A DNA stretch of 11,812 nucleotides from JAXDLH01 sp034666705 (lineage in GTDB: Bacteria > Chloroflexota > UBA6077 > SHYK01). Position numbers and translations under genes: made by a program. The first letter of the stretch is position 1; every line of letters begins with the position of its first letter. Below, in pieces: positions 1 through 6,947 of the stretch. Location of the stretch: NCBI GenBank assembly GCA_034666705.1, contig JAXDLH010000396.1:1-11812 (forward strand), given 5' to 3'. The notes under the pieces are model-generated. The model was not told the origin of the DNA, did no database searches, and saw nothing but the letters and a program-made list of their open reading frames with translations.

Positions 1-781
1 CGAGGAGCAGCTCGACGACCGCCTCGTGCCCTCGCGCGGCGGCCCACGCGAGCGGGTAGCCGCCATGGCTGTCCTGCTGGTTGGGGTTGGCGCCGCCGGC
101 GAGCAGCGCCTCGACGGCGCCAGGGTCGCCTTCGAGCGCGGCGCGACTGAGCGGATCGATGCGGTCGTCGTGGGCGAGCAGCACCGGAATCGCGCCCGCG
201 TTCGCGATCTCCACGGCCCAGCGCAGCAGATCGGCACCGGTGCCCTCGGGCAGGTAGAGCGGCGCACCGTGGCTCAAGAGCGCTTCGACGAGCGCGGGAT
301 CGGCGGCGTGTCGGATCGCGAGGGCCAGCGGCGATGGGCCAGACTCGGTCGCGGCCACGTCCGCGCCTCCTTCGATAAGCGCGAGCGCCGCCTCGCCGTG
401 GCCGCCGCTCAGCGCCCGCATCAACGGAGTGAGCGACTGCGTTTCCGGGCTCGTGCGCGCGTCGATGGGCGCGCCGTGCGCGAGCAGAATTCGAATGACG
501 GCTGCGTGGCCCTCGTAGGCGGCGGCGTGGAGTGGCGTCGTCCCGAGGCGGTCGGCAACGGCCGGATCGGCGCCGGCGCCGAGCAGCCGCGCGACGATGG
601 TCGCATAGCCCGCGCCTGCGGCGGCCTGGAGCGGGGAGCCGTCCCAGCCCTGGCCCGCGAGATGGTTGGCATCCACACCCTCGGCCAGCAGCCGCTCGAC
701 GGCGTTCGCGTCGCCCTCACGCGCAGCGTGCACTAGCGCCTCGCCTCTCGCCTCCAGACCTGGCTGCTGCTCTTCAGTCAT
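1..781 (-). CDS. Ankyrin-repeat protein, C-terminus cut by the window edge
   Basis: The minus-strand frame is open from an ATG at 781-779 to the left edge, giving 260 residues with no stop, so the gene continues outside. The protein starts MTEEQQPGLEARGEALVHAA and is built of about eight ~33-residue ankyrin repeats. The clearest is at about residues 79-111 (TTPLHAAAYEGHAAVIRILL, then HGAPIDA); others sit near 13-45, 46-78, 148-180, 210-240 and 241 onward (GGYPLAWAAARGHEAVVELL). There is no signal peptide or membrane segment, so it should be cytoplasmic. Ankyrin repeats bind proteins; nothing visible names a partner or an enzymatic domain, although one could lie in the missing C-terminus. The gene is divergent from the membrane-protein gene at 891. 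The start is chosen because nothing upstream is ankyrin-like; the Shine-Dalgarno sequence is only fair (GGAGCAAG). Family assignment is firm, function unknown. Confidence 0.9.
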   Translation of the reverse strand, partial: MTEEQQPGLEARGEALVHAAREGDANAVERLLAEGVDANHLAGQGWDGSPLQAAAGAGYATIVARLLGAGADPAVADRLGTTPLHAAAYEGHAAVIRILLAHGAPIDARTSPETQSLTPLMRALSGGHGEAALALIEGGADVAATESGPSPLALAIRHAADPALVEALLSHGAPLYLPEGTGADLLRWAVEIANAGAIPVLLAHDDRIDPLSRAALEGDPGAVEALLAGGANPNQQDSHGGYPLAWAAARGHEAVVELLL

Positions 782-849
782 TGTCCAACTTGCTCCATCA
801 CTGCATGAGCGTACCCGACGAGCCGCGCGGCACGCCGGCCCCCCACATC

Positions 850-877
850 GGGTTACAGTAAGGTGGAATGCTAACCC
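850..877. promoter_or_regulatory. Small inverted repeat ahead of the membrane-protein gene
   Basis: GGGTTA (850-855) and TAACCC (872-877) are exact inverted copies 16 nt apart, in the divergent gap between the ankyrin gene and the gene at 891. The position, 13 nt before the start codon and next to the AGGCGGAGGG ribosome binding site, would suit an operator or a leader hairpin. Six-base arms can occur by chance, so this is weak evidence. Confidence 0.25.
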
Positions 878-890
878 AGGCGGAGGGCTA

Positions 891-1568
891 ATGCAGATAG
901 CGCAACCGACGCGCGGTTCCCGAGCGCTCTTCCGGCTGGCAGGGTTCGGGGCGTGGGTCGACGTTGCGTGCACCGTTGGCGGCATCCTGCTCTTGTTGCG
1001 ATTGGCACCGGCCGAAGCGATCTTGCCGGTGAATCTGGTGCAAGCGGTCGGCACCCTGCTGCTGTTGCCATTGCCGCTTGCCCTCGCCCGGTGCGATCCG
1101 CGCAACGGTGGCGCGGTACTCGCGCTGGGGCTCACCGCCAACCTGCTCGTGGTCATCACGGCGGCGCTCGCCGCGGCAACCCCATTGCCAGTCACGGTGG
1201 CCCCGCTGCTCCAGGACACGGGGATGGGTCTATTTGGCGCGTGGCTGCTGATTGCAAATCGCCCGGGAACTATGCCAGGCGTGTTAGTGCGGTTGGGGCG
1301 TTGGGGTGGCGCCATGTTCCTGATCATGGGGGTGCTGTCGGTCGGCCTCATTCTGGGCGCGATCCTACAGCCCGAGCCGGACGTTGGGGCACCCGCCGCC
1401 GATGTGGCGTCGAACAGCGCTGATGCGACCGCCGACCCGCGCAATATTGGCTTGTTGGCACTGGCGGTCGCGCCAGAGATGGTCTGGGAAGTCTTCATCG
1501 GCGGCTATCTGCTGGCGCTGGCGGACCTGCCCGATGCGCCGGCGGATGCGTCGAAACGTCGGCGCTGA
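891..1568 (+). CDS. Unrecognised six-helix integral membrane protein
   Basis: A 225-aa protein starting MQIAQPTRGSRALFRLAGFG. The ATG at 891 follows a good ribosome binding site (GGCGGAGGG, about 4 nt away); the frame is open further upstream but that part reads as non-coding arginine/serine-rich sequence. Hydrophobic segments lie at roughly 18-38, 48-67, 76-96, 104-122, 139-159 and 185-210, so about six transmembrane helices. Between the fifth and sixth is a polar, acidic Ala/Asp-rich loop (about 160-184), and the C-terminus ends in basic SKRRR, which by the positive-inside rule should be cytoplasmic. I see no transporter signature or catalytic motif and do not recognise the family. The next gene begins 9 nt after the stop, so the two are probably co-transcribed and may work together. 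Confidence 0.75.
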   Translation: MQIAQPTRGSRALFRLAGFGAWVDVACTVGGILLLLRLAPAEAILPVNLVQAVGTLLLLPLPLALARCDPRNGGAVLALGLTANLLVVITAALAAATPLPVTVAPLLQDTGMGLFGAWLLIANRPGTMPGVLVRLGRWGGAMFLIMGVLSVGLILGAILQPEPDVGAPAADVASNSADATADPRNIGLLALAVAPEMVWEVFIGGYLLALADLPDAPADASKRRR

Positions 1569-1577
1569 GCGCCCGCC

Positions 1578-1973
1578 GTGTCGTGGCAGACGATCGACCC
1601 CGGGTTGCTGATCCAGCAGGATCCAGCCGCCACCCTCTTCTGGTACCGCGACGACGATCGGCTGCGGCCGGGCGACCTCGCGCTCTGGATCGACCAGGCT
1701 GGCGCCCTGGTTCGGGTGCAGCTTGCCTATACACCAGCGGTCGGGGCACGCGAGCTCTTCCTTGGCTGGGAGGCCGGCGGGGTGCTGCGGACCGGCGACG
1801 TCCAGAGTGACGAGCATCGGGCGGCGGGCGTGCGGCGGAGTCCGCTGGTGCGGCGCCGGGCGCTCGATGCGGCGGAGATCGCGACGCTGCGCGCGTATGT
1901 ACTCGCGGAAGCCGACGCATTGCCGCCCACGCAGCGGGCGGCCCTCATGGCGTTCGTAGACGACTTTCTCTAG
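1578..1973 (+). CDS. Unrecognised small soluble protein, 131 aa
   Basis: GTG start at 1578, nine bases after the membrane-protein stop, with no clear ribosome binding site of its own, so translation may depend on the upstream gene. The protein begins MSWQTIDPGLLIQQDPAATL and reads as a compact soluble protein: an aromatic/acidic N-terminal half (FWYRDDDRLRPGDLALWIDQ), a central beta-like stretch (VRVQLAYTPAVGARELFLGW), then a helical C-terminus (ALDAAEIATLRAYVLAEADA) ending in FVDDFL. Amino-acid composition is that of a real protein, while the opposite strand is arginine-rich nonsense. No known motif, signal peptide or membrane segment is seen. Function unknown; the tight spacing suggests a partner of the membrane protein. 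Confidence 0.65.
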   Translation: MSWQTIDPGLLIQQDPAATLFWYRDDDRLRPGDLALWIDQAGALVRVQLAYTPAVGARELFLGWEAGGVLRTGDVQSDEHRAAGVRRSPLVRRRALDAAEIATLRAYVLAEADALPPTQRAALMAFVDDFL

Positions 1974-1987
1974 CGCACCCTGTGCTA
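1971..1987. terminator. Short hairpin between convergent genes, containing both stop codons
   Basis: TAGCGCA (1971-1977) and TGTGCTA (1981-1987) pair with one G-T wobble around a CCC loop. The left arm begins with the TAG of the plus-strand gene and the right arm ends with the complement of the TAG of the dCTP deaminase gene. A short T-rich run (ATTT) follows on the plus strand. It could be a compact bidirectional terminator, though a 7-bp stem is modest. Confidence 0.35.
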
Positions 1988-3208
1988 TTTGAAGTGCTTG
2001 CTCAGCGCCACGCCCTGGCGCTGGTACGACGAGCCAATCTCCGCGCCGTACAGCTTGGCTGGCGGCGCCAGCAGCCGCTCGTACACGAGTCGACCAGCCC
2101 GCTGGTGATCCTCCAGGACGAATGGCACGTCGTGCGACCGGACCTCGAGCACGGCCCGTGTGCCTGGCACGTCGCCATGACCGTAGCCAAAGCCTGGGTC
2201 GAAGAAGCCCGCGTAATGGATGCGGAACTCCCCGACCAGCGGCTCGTAGCCAACCATCTCCGCCGCCACAGTGGGTGGCACGCGGATCCGCTCGCACGAC
2301 GACAGAATGTAGAAGTCGCCGGGGTTCAGGATGAGCTGCCCATCGCGCGGGCGCTCGATCGGCTCCCAGAAGTCGGCCGGTTCGTAGGCGCCGTTGGCGT
2401 CGAGATCGATCAGCGGCGCGTGCGGCTTGGCGCGGTAGCCGACCGTGCGGCTGCCCTCCTCGCCGGCGAGGTCGACGGAGATCCACAGCCCGTGGGAGAT
2501 GCGCGGCGCAATCGGCGCGCCCTCCTCGCTGAACACGAGGGTCTCGTGCTGCTCCAGGTCCTCGAGCAGCTTATCCCACGGGATCGGCGTGCCCCGCACG
2601 AAGCGGATCTGGCTCATCCGGGTACCCGCGCGCACCAGGATGCTGAACGTGCGCGGCACGATCTCCAGGTAGAGCCGGCCGTGATAGCCCTCGGCCACGC
2701 GCTCGAACTCGTCGCCGTAGTCGGTGATGAGCCGGGTGAACACGTCCACGCGCCCGATCGAGCTCTTGGGGTTCGCCTTCGCCCACACGTCGTGCGGCAG
2801 TTGCAGCGACTCCATGAGCGGCACGATGTACACACAGCCCCGTTCGAGCACGGCAGGCCGCGTCAGATCCAGCTCGTGGGTGGTGAATTCCCGCAGCCGT
2901 TCGAGCACCGGACGCTTGCTGGGCAGAAAGCTGGCCCGCACCCGGTGCGCCGTGTCGCCCAGCCGCAGGTCGAGGCTCGCCGGTTGCACCTGGGCCGGAT
3001 CGACCGGCAGTTGCGCCGTGATCCAGTTGGCCTCGATCGCCTCTTCGATCCGCTGTGAGGGGAAAATGCCCGTCGATCGCGCCGTGCCGTCGTCGCCCTC
3101 GGCGGCAAAGTCCAGGCCGACGAGATCCGGGAAGAGCGCCAGGGTGCGCGCCTCGCCCCAGCTTGGGCGCAAGGCTTCTGGAAGCACGATCAGCTCCGCG
3201 TCGGCCAC
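1985..3208 (-). CDS. dcd: 2'-deoxycytidine 5'-triphosphate deaminase, two-module type
   Basis: Hydrolyses dCTP to dUTP plus ammonia in the cytoplasm, feeding dUMP/dTMP synthesis. From the chosen GTG at 3208 the protein is 407 aa. It matches the long dCTP deaminase family (about 360 aa) with two dUTPase-like folds. The first module (about 47-205) has TGIFPSQRIEEAIEA, VQPASLDLRLGD, ANPKSSIGRVDVFTR and GYHGRLYLEIVPRTF with a likely catalytic E182. The second (about 285-385) has PGDFYILSSCERIRV and AGFFDPGFG, then AVLEVRSHD with E355. About 45 residues precede the usual family start. The frame is open to an ATG at 3304, but a -10-like TATGAT (complement of 3257-3262) would start RNA near 3250, and a G-rich ribosome binding site lies 7 nt before the GTG, so 3208 is preferred. 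The gene converges on the pair at 891-1973. Confidence 0.9.
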   Translation of the reverse strand: MADAELIVLPEALRPSWGEARTLALFPDLVGLDFAAEGDDGTARSTGIFPSQRIEEAIEANWITAQLPVDPAQVQPASLDLRLGDTAHRVRASFLPSKRPVLERLREFTTHELDLTRPAVLERGCVYIVPLMESLQLPHDVWAKANPKSSIGRVDVFTRLITDYGDEFERVAEGYHGRLYLEIVPRTFSILVRAGTRMSQIRFVRGTPIPWDKLLEDLEQHETLVFSEEGAPIAPRISHGLWISVDLAGEEGSRTVGYRAKPHAPLIDLDANGAYEPADFWEPIERPRDGQLILNPGDFYILSSCERIRVPPTVAAEMVGYEPLVGEFRIHYAGFFDPGFGYGHGDVPGTRAVLEVRSHDVPFVLEDHQRAGRLVYERLLAPPAKLYGAEIGSSYQRQGVALSKHFK

Positions 3209-3256
3209 CTGCTCGCCCCCCCACCGCCGGCACGAGCCGACCGTGTACGTTCCGAA

Positions 3257-3262
3257 ATCATA
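3257..3262 (-). promoter_or_regulatory. Possible -10 element of the dcd promoter
   Basis: The minus strand reads TATGAT (five of six consensus bases), which would place the RNA start about 42 nt before the GTG at 3208. No convincing -35 box is seen at the right distance. Its main use is to argue against a start at 3304. Confidence 0.3.
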
Positions 3263-3379
3263 CCCTGACGACCTTGCCTCGCCCGAATCGCGGACAGCCC
3301 GCATTCGACGTGCCGCGGAGCGTTGCCCACCATCGCGGTGATTGCCCCTTTGCCCTGCCGGGCGTGGGGAAGGGAGATG

Positions 3380-3552
3380 AGGTCATAGGTGAAACTGACG
3401 CTCGCAGGTCAGGTCCTGCGCAGAGTCTTCGTCCAGTAGGCGAGGGCTTGTCCCCTCCCGCCTGGCAATGGCGGTGCCAGGTGACTCGGCGGAGGGCAAG
3501 CCCTCGCCCTACCGAAGCCGCGAAACGACGCGAGGATCTTGCCTATGAACCT
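3380..3552. repeat. Palindromic intergenic repeat (REP/MITE-like)
   Basis: The 254-bp gap between dcd and the permease gene carries nested inverted repeats and no credible gene. The main arms are about 25 nt: 3436-3460 (GTAGGCGAGGGCTTG, then a C-rich tail) and 3487-3512, whose complement begins GTAGGGCGAGGGCTTGCCC. They differ by one indel and a few changes. Between them is a second exact hairpin, CCTGGCA (3461-3467) with TGCCAGG (3475-3481). Just outside, CGCAGG/CCTGCG pair at 3403-3420. The outermost parts, AGGTCATAGG (3380-3389) and CCTATGAACCT (3542-3552), are also near-inverted copies. Such long structured palindromes with a GAGGGCTTGCCCTC core suggest a dispersed repeat family. Whether it is repeated in this genome cannot be seen here. 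Confidence 0.6.
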
Positions 3553-3558
3553 GACCCG

Positions 3559-4446
3559 TTAGTGGCCCGGGAAGCTGCCCGCCGGCGCCAGGGTAAGCTC
3601 CCCGCGGCGGCGCTTGGCGAAGAATTTGTACAGCAAGATCAGGTCGACGAATGCGGCCGCGGCGAGCACGATGTAGGCGGTCGGGTTCCCGAGGATGCCC
3701 AGATCGATCAACGTGCGGGATAGCCCGAACCCTACGACCCAGGCGTCGAAGCTCATGCAGATACGCCGGAACGTTTCGGCCTCGAGCCGCCGAATCAGGA
3801 AGGCGCCAAACGGAATCCCGATCAGCACGCTGGGCACGATGAGCATCAGGATGGAGCCGGTTTGCAGGGAGTAGAGGCCGAGAAAATAGTAGGCGATGCC
3901 CGTCAACGTCGATTCCACGATGCGCACGATGGCGATGCTGGCGCGAAAGTCCTCGCGTACGTACCCCTGGTTGTTCAACATCAGCGCGAGTGGCGGCCCG
4001 GAGATCGTGGTCACGGAGTAGAGCACGCCGATCCCGGTGCCGAGCGGGAGTCCGACCTGGCGCTCGGCATGAATGTACCGGCGGAAGCCTGACGCTTGGA
4101 GCAGGATCAGCGGCAGAAGCACCGCGTACGTCACGACCTTGATGGTGCCGGGGTTGACCGCATTGAGGACGAAGCTGCCAATAATGACGCCCGGCGCGAG
4201 GCCGACGACGATTGGGATCGCCCGCTTCCAGACGCGGGGAATGCTCCGCCGGTTGATGAACAGGACGTAGCTGTTGACGACGATCTCGACCAGAACCAGC
4301 GCGGGGTTGAGCACCCGGTTGGCGTAAAAGAGCAGCGCGACGGGTACAGTCAACGACGAGAAGCCGTAGCCCAGCGCGCCGTTGACCGTGGCCGCGAAGA
4401 GGGTGATGGCGATCAGGGTAATGGCGCCGGCATCGAGTGGCATCAT
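3559..4446 (-). CDS. TauE/SafE-family membrane permease
   Basis: A 295-aa integral membrane protein of the TauE/SafE (DUF81) family, whose characterised members export or take up sulfite, sulfoacetate or other small organic anions. The two halves carry the family's paired glycine-rich signatures: TVNGALGYGFSSLTVPVALL at about 20-39, and SVTTISGPPLALMLNNQG at about 144-161. Hydrophobic segments lie near 8-38, 46-66, 76-96, 104-119, 134-158, 172-192, 198-218, 234-252 and 256-276, giving eight or nine helices, the family norm. The C-terminus is basic (KFFAKRRRGE). The ATG at 4446 is followed by a second ATG at 4443, and neither has a strong ribosome binding site. The frame is open upstream, but that region is the divergent promoter and the antisense of aroA. 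The substrate cannot be predicted; no sulfur genes are nearby. Confidence 0.9.
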   Translation of the reverse strand: MMPLDAGAITLIAITLFAATVNGALGYGFSSLTVPVALLFYANRVLNPALVLVEIVVNSYVLFINRRSIPRVWKRAIPIVVGLAPGVIIGSFVLNAVNPGTIKVVTYAVLLPLILLQASGFRRYIHAERQVGLPLGTGIGVLYSVTTISGPPLALMLNNQGYVREDFRASIAIVRIVESTLTGIAYYFLGLYSLQTGSILMLIVPSVLIGIPFGAFLIRRLEAETFRRICMSFDAWVVGFGLSRTLIDLGILGNPTAYIVLAAAAFVDLILLYKFFAKRRRGELTLAPAGSFPGH

Positions 4447-4478
4447 GGCAGTCCATCGGCTGGGGTCGTGCCGGCCAT

Positions 4479-4506
4479 TTTCTACTAAGTCGGCCAGGTA
4501 AGTCAA
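4479..4506 (-). promoter_or_regulatory. Candidate promoter for the TauE-type gene
   Basis: On the minus strand TTGACT (complement of 4501-4506) is a five-of-six -35 box. It is followed after 16 nt by TAGAAA (complement of 4479-4484), a four-of-six -10 box. This would start RNA about 25-30 nt before the ATG at 4446. It fits the divergent arrangement with aroA and the AT-rich patch unusual for this window. Confidence 0.5.
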
Positions 4507-4532
4507 CAATAGCCGCACCTGCGGTCGGCGCG

Positions 4533-4568
4533 TATCATCAAAGGCACACACCCGGTGTGGAGGAGAGG
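4533..4568 (+). promoter_or_regulatory. aroA leader: -10-like box, inverted repeat and strong ribosome binding site
   Basis: TATCAT (4533-4538) resembles a -10 box, though no good -35 lies upstream. CACACC/GGTGTG (4547-4559, one-base centre) is an exact short inverted repeat abutting GGAGGAGAGG (4559-4568), a near-perfect ribosome binding site. That site is ideally spaced for the ATG at 4572 and too far from the aroA starts at 4580 or 4613, which is why a short upstream reading frame is proposed. Confidence 0.4.
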
Positions 4569-4571
4569 CCG

Positions 4572-4616
4572 ATGCGCAGTTGCGAGCTGACCGCGGGCAC
4601 GGGCCGCCTGCGGTGA
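4572..4616 (+). CDS. Possible 14-codon upstream reading frame coupled to aroA
   Basis: ATG at 4572 sits 8 nt after GGAGG and encodes MRSCELTAGTGRLR, then TGA at 4614-4616. The stop overlaps the GTG start of aroA (GTGA, 4613-4616), the classic layout for termination-reinitiation coupling. The peptide has no aromatic residues, so it does not look like an attenuation leader for aromatic amino acids. Alternatives are that aroA starts at the TTG at 4580, or that a base error separates one N-terminus from the rest. The EPSP synthase homology begins only after the GTG, which favours the coupling reading. Confidence 0.35.
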   Translation: MRSCELTAGTGRLR

Positions 4617-5896
4617 TCGATCCGCTGCCAATCGAGCCGCTCCGCCGTCCGCCGGACGCGACGGTCACCGTGCCGGGCTCCAAGAGCTACACCAATCGCG
4701 CCCTGCTCGTGGCTGCCATGGCCGATGGCCATAGCGTGATCGACGGTGCGCTCTTTTCCGACGACACGGAGCGCATGGCGGACTCGCTGCGCCGCCTCGG
4801 CCTGCGCGTCGAAGCGGATGCCAAAGCGGCGCGCTTCGACGTATGGGGTTCCGGCGGCGCGATTCCGACGGCCGGAGCCGACCTGTTCGTCGGCAATGCC
4901 GGCACCGCGGCGCGCTTCCTGCTCGCCTTCGTTGCGCTCGGCCACGGCCGCTACCGACTCGACGGCGATCCCCGCATGCGTCTCCGCCCCCAGGGTCCCT
5001 TGCTCGCCGGCTTGGGGCAGCTCGGCGTCGCGATCGCTGCGGAGGAGCGGGCCGGCTGCCTTCCGGTCTCCGTCCAGGCAGCGGGCATCGAAGGCGGCAC
5101 GGTGACGATGGACGGCAGCCAGAGCAGCCAGTATTTCAGCGCGCTGCTCATGGTCGGGCCGCTCACCCGTCGCGGCATGGAGATCCACGTCGAGGGGGAG
5201 CTGGTCTCCAAACCGTATATCGACCTCACCGCCGACGTCATGCGCACGTTCGGCGCCACGGTGGAGCGCGACGCCGACTACCGGACCCTGCGCACGAGCG
5301 GGGGCCAGCGCTATCAGGCCCGCGCCTACACCGTCGAGCCGGATGCCTCCAACGCCTCCTACTTTCTCGCCGCGGCCGCGCTCACGGGCGGCCGCGTGCG
5401 GGTGAATCACCTCGGGCGCAGCAGCGTGCAGGGCGACCTGCAGGTGCTCGACGCATTCGCGCAGATGGGCTGCACCGTTGCCCGCGCTGACGACCATATG
5501 GAGGTGCGCGGCCCCGCCCAGTTGCGCGGCATCGCCGTCGACGCCAACGCTTATGCGGACATGGCGCTCACCCTCTGCGCCCTTGCGCCGTTTGCCGAGG
5601 GACCGACGGAGGTGCGGAACATCACCCACGTCCGCGAGCAGGAGTGCGACCGAATCGACGCCGCCGTGACGGAGCTGCGTCGTCTCGGTCAGGAGGTCGA
5701 GGAGTACCCGGATGGGCTCCGCATCACGCCGCGCCCGATCCAGCCCGCCACGATCGAGACCTACGACGACCACCGCGTCGCCATGGCCTTCGCCCTGGTC
5801 GGTCTGCGCGTGCCCGGCATCGCCATCGCCAACCCATCCTGCACGGCCAAGACCTTCCCCGAATACTGGGATTGCCTCGACGCCTTGCGTGCGTAG
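4613..5896 (+). CDS. aroA: 3-phosphoshikimate 1-carboxyvinyltransferase (EPSP synthase)
   Basis: Sixth step of the shikimate pathway: transfers enolpyruvyl from PEP to shikimate-3-phosphate. From GTG 4613 the protein is 427 aa, normal for the family. Visible signatures: PGSKSYTNRALLVAAMA at 21-37 (substrate-binding Lys24/Ser25/Arg29), GNAGTAARFL at 94-103, DGDPRMRLRPQGPLLAGL at 118-135, DGSQSSQYFSALL at 167-179, ANAYADMALT at 311-320 (Asp316, the expected catalytic Asp), VREQECDRI at 340-348 (Glu342), and TYDDHRVAMAFAL then CTAKTFPEYW near the end. The GNAGTA loop resembles class I enzymes in sequence, but Phe replaces the Pro that usually follows Arg, so glyphosate behaviour should not be inferred. 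A TTG start at 4580 would add 11 residues without family similarity. The gene stands alone among shikimate genes here. Confidence 0.95.
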   Translation: MIDPLPIEPLRRPPDATVTVPGSKSYTNRALLVAAMADGHSVIDGALFSDDTERMADSLRRLGLRVEADAKAARFDVWGSGGAIPTAGADLFVGNAGTAARFLLAFVALGHGRYRLDGDPRMRLRPQGPLLAGLGQLGVAIAAEERAGCLPVSVQAAGIEGGTVTMDGSQSSQYFSALLMVGPLTRRGMEIHVEGELVSKPYIDLTADVMRTFGATVERDADYRTLRTSGGQRYQARAYTVEPDASNASYFLAAAALTGGRVRVNHLGRSSVQGDLQVLDAFAQMGCTVARADDHMEVRGPAQLRGIAVDANAYADMALTLCALAPFAEGPTEVRNITHVREQECDRIDAAVTELRRLGQEVEEYPDGLRITPRPIQPATIETYDDHRVAMAFALVGLRVPGIAIANPSCTAKTFPEYWDCLDALRA

Positions 5897-5985
5897 CCGC
5901 CCCGGCTCATTCGCCCGCGTCGCCCGCTGGCCCAAGCCTGGTCCTTTTGCGCGCCCACTTCACCGGCTATTTGGCGGTTTCCGGA

Positions 5986-6015
5986 GGCACATGCCTGCCG
6001 TTTGGCGCGTATGAT
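5986..6015 (+). promoter_or_regulatory. Weak promoter candidate for the DUF3891 gene
   Basis: TATGAT (6010-6015, five of six) lies 34 nt before the ATG at 6049, with GGCACA (5986-5991, three of six) 18 nt upstream as a poor -35. The 152-bp gap after aroA is large enough for an independent promoter. The rest of the gap shows no gene and no strong terminator. Confidence 0.3.
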
Positions 6016-6048
6016 TGGGTCACATCACGCACCGATTGGAGGGGTCCA

Positions 6049-6879
6049 ATGATCGTCCGCGAGCTGTCTGACGGAACCGTGCTCGTCATCGCCCAGGAGG
6101 GCCACGCCGACGTGGCAGCGCAGTTTGCTGCCCACTGGGGTGGCGGCGAGTTCACGAAGCTCGACCCGTACCAGTCGATGGTGTTCGGCACGATCTACCA
6201 CGACAGCGGCCACCGCGAGATGGAGGCTGACCTGCCGATCGATGTGGAGCGCGGCATCCCCTACGGCATGCGCCGGACGCCGCCCGGCCTCAGCCGCGGC
6301 AACGCGGACGCGGAGAATTGCCAGTGGATGCGCAAGCACGACCCGTACGCCAGCCTGGTTGCCAGCATGCACCGCTCCGGCTTGCGCAAGCGCCGCTACG
6401 ATACGGTGCGGATGCGCTGGGCGGATCGCGACGAGGTGGTGGCGCCGCCCGCCGGCGAGGCCCCGCTCGGGATGGATGCGGCCTTTGGCGACTTCGAAGA
6501 CTGGCAGCGTGAGGTGGCTGATGAGCTGCACGTCGAGGGGCGCGCGCGCGATCTGCTGTGGCACAACTACCGTGTCCTGCAAGTCTTCGACCTCCTCTCG
6601 CTCTACCTCTGCTGCGATGGCTACGCCAACGGCCGGATGCGCGAGGCCAGCCTCGAGCGCGTGCCCGTAGCGGTAGGCTCCGACAAACTCGCGGAGCTGC
6701 GCCTCCAGCCGACCGGCCCGAGCTCGCTCCGCATCGACCCGTTCCCGTTCGACGCCCCGTTGCAGCTCGCGGTGATGGCCCACTGCGTCGCCGAGCAGCC
6801 CGACGTGACCGAGGCCCAAGGCCGCGAGGCGTACTACAAGGCGCCCCGCCAGGCGCTCGTTTGGGACGTCACCGGGTAG
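6049..6879 (+). CDS. DUF3891-family protein
   Basis: A 276-aa soluble protein. ATG 6049 follows TTGGAGGGGTCCA, a strong ribosome binding site about 6 nt away; the longer open frame upstream overlaps aroA in another frame and is not protein-like. The N-terminus matches the DUF3891 pattern: LVIAQEGHADVAAQFAAHWG (12-31), then IYHDSGHREMEADLPID (49-65), with conserved His19, His29, His51-Asp52, His55 and Asp61. The C-terminal part has HNYRVLQVFDLLSLYLCC, another family-like helix, and FPFDAPLQLAVMAHCV. The spaced His/His-Asp/Asp pattern resembles metal-binding HD-domain proteins, but that is inference; no activity is established for the family to my knowledge. It has no signal peptide. The gene is flanked by aroA and the accessory patch, so context gives little. 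Confidence 0.85.
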   Translation: MIVRELSDGTVLVIAQEGHADVAAQFAAHWGGGEFTKLDPYQSMVFGTIYHDSGHREMEADLPIDVERGIPYGMRRTPPGLSRGNADAENCQWMRKHDPYASLVASMHRSGLRKRRYDTVRMRWADRDEVVAPPAGEAPLGMDAAFGDFEDWQREVADELHVEGRARDLLWHNYRVLQVFDLLSLYLCCDGYANGRMREASLERVPVAVGSDKLAELRLQPTGPSSLRIDPFPFDAPLQLAVMAHCVAEQPDVTEAQGREAYYKAPRQALVWDVTG

Positions 6880-6897
6880 GTTGGGAGCAACCTACCC
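6874..6897 (+). terminator. Perfect 10-bp hairpin at the end of the DUF3891 gene
   Basis: GGGTAGGTTG (6874-6883) and CAACCTACCC (6888-6897) pair exactly around a GGAG tetraloop. The left arm contains the TAG stop (6877-6879). No T-run follows, so it is not a textbook intrinsic terminator, but its position and stability suggest a transcript-end or mRNA-stabilising hairpin. Confidence 0.55.
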
Positions 6898-6947
6898 AAT
6901 GGCCGGATCCGAGGCCCACTTGTTGCGAGGCAGATCGAGGGATAAGA

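Noticed and set aside
26..736. A 236-codon plus-strand frame at the left edge
   Set aside because: It is antisense to well-formed ankyrin repeats.
1365..3058. Long open frames opposite or out of frame with the 131-aa gene and dcd
   Set aside because: Arginine/proline-rich translations without motifs, contradicted by clear dCTP deaminase signatures in the correct frame.
4538..5935. A 465-codon open frame on the minus strand opposite aroA
   Set aside because: Composition is that of antisense GC-rich DNA, no family pattern is present, and aroA on the other strand has all its signatures.
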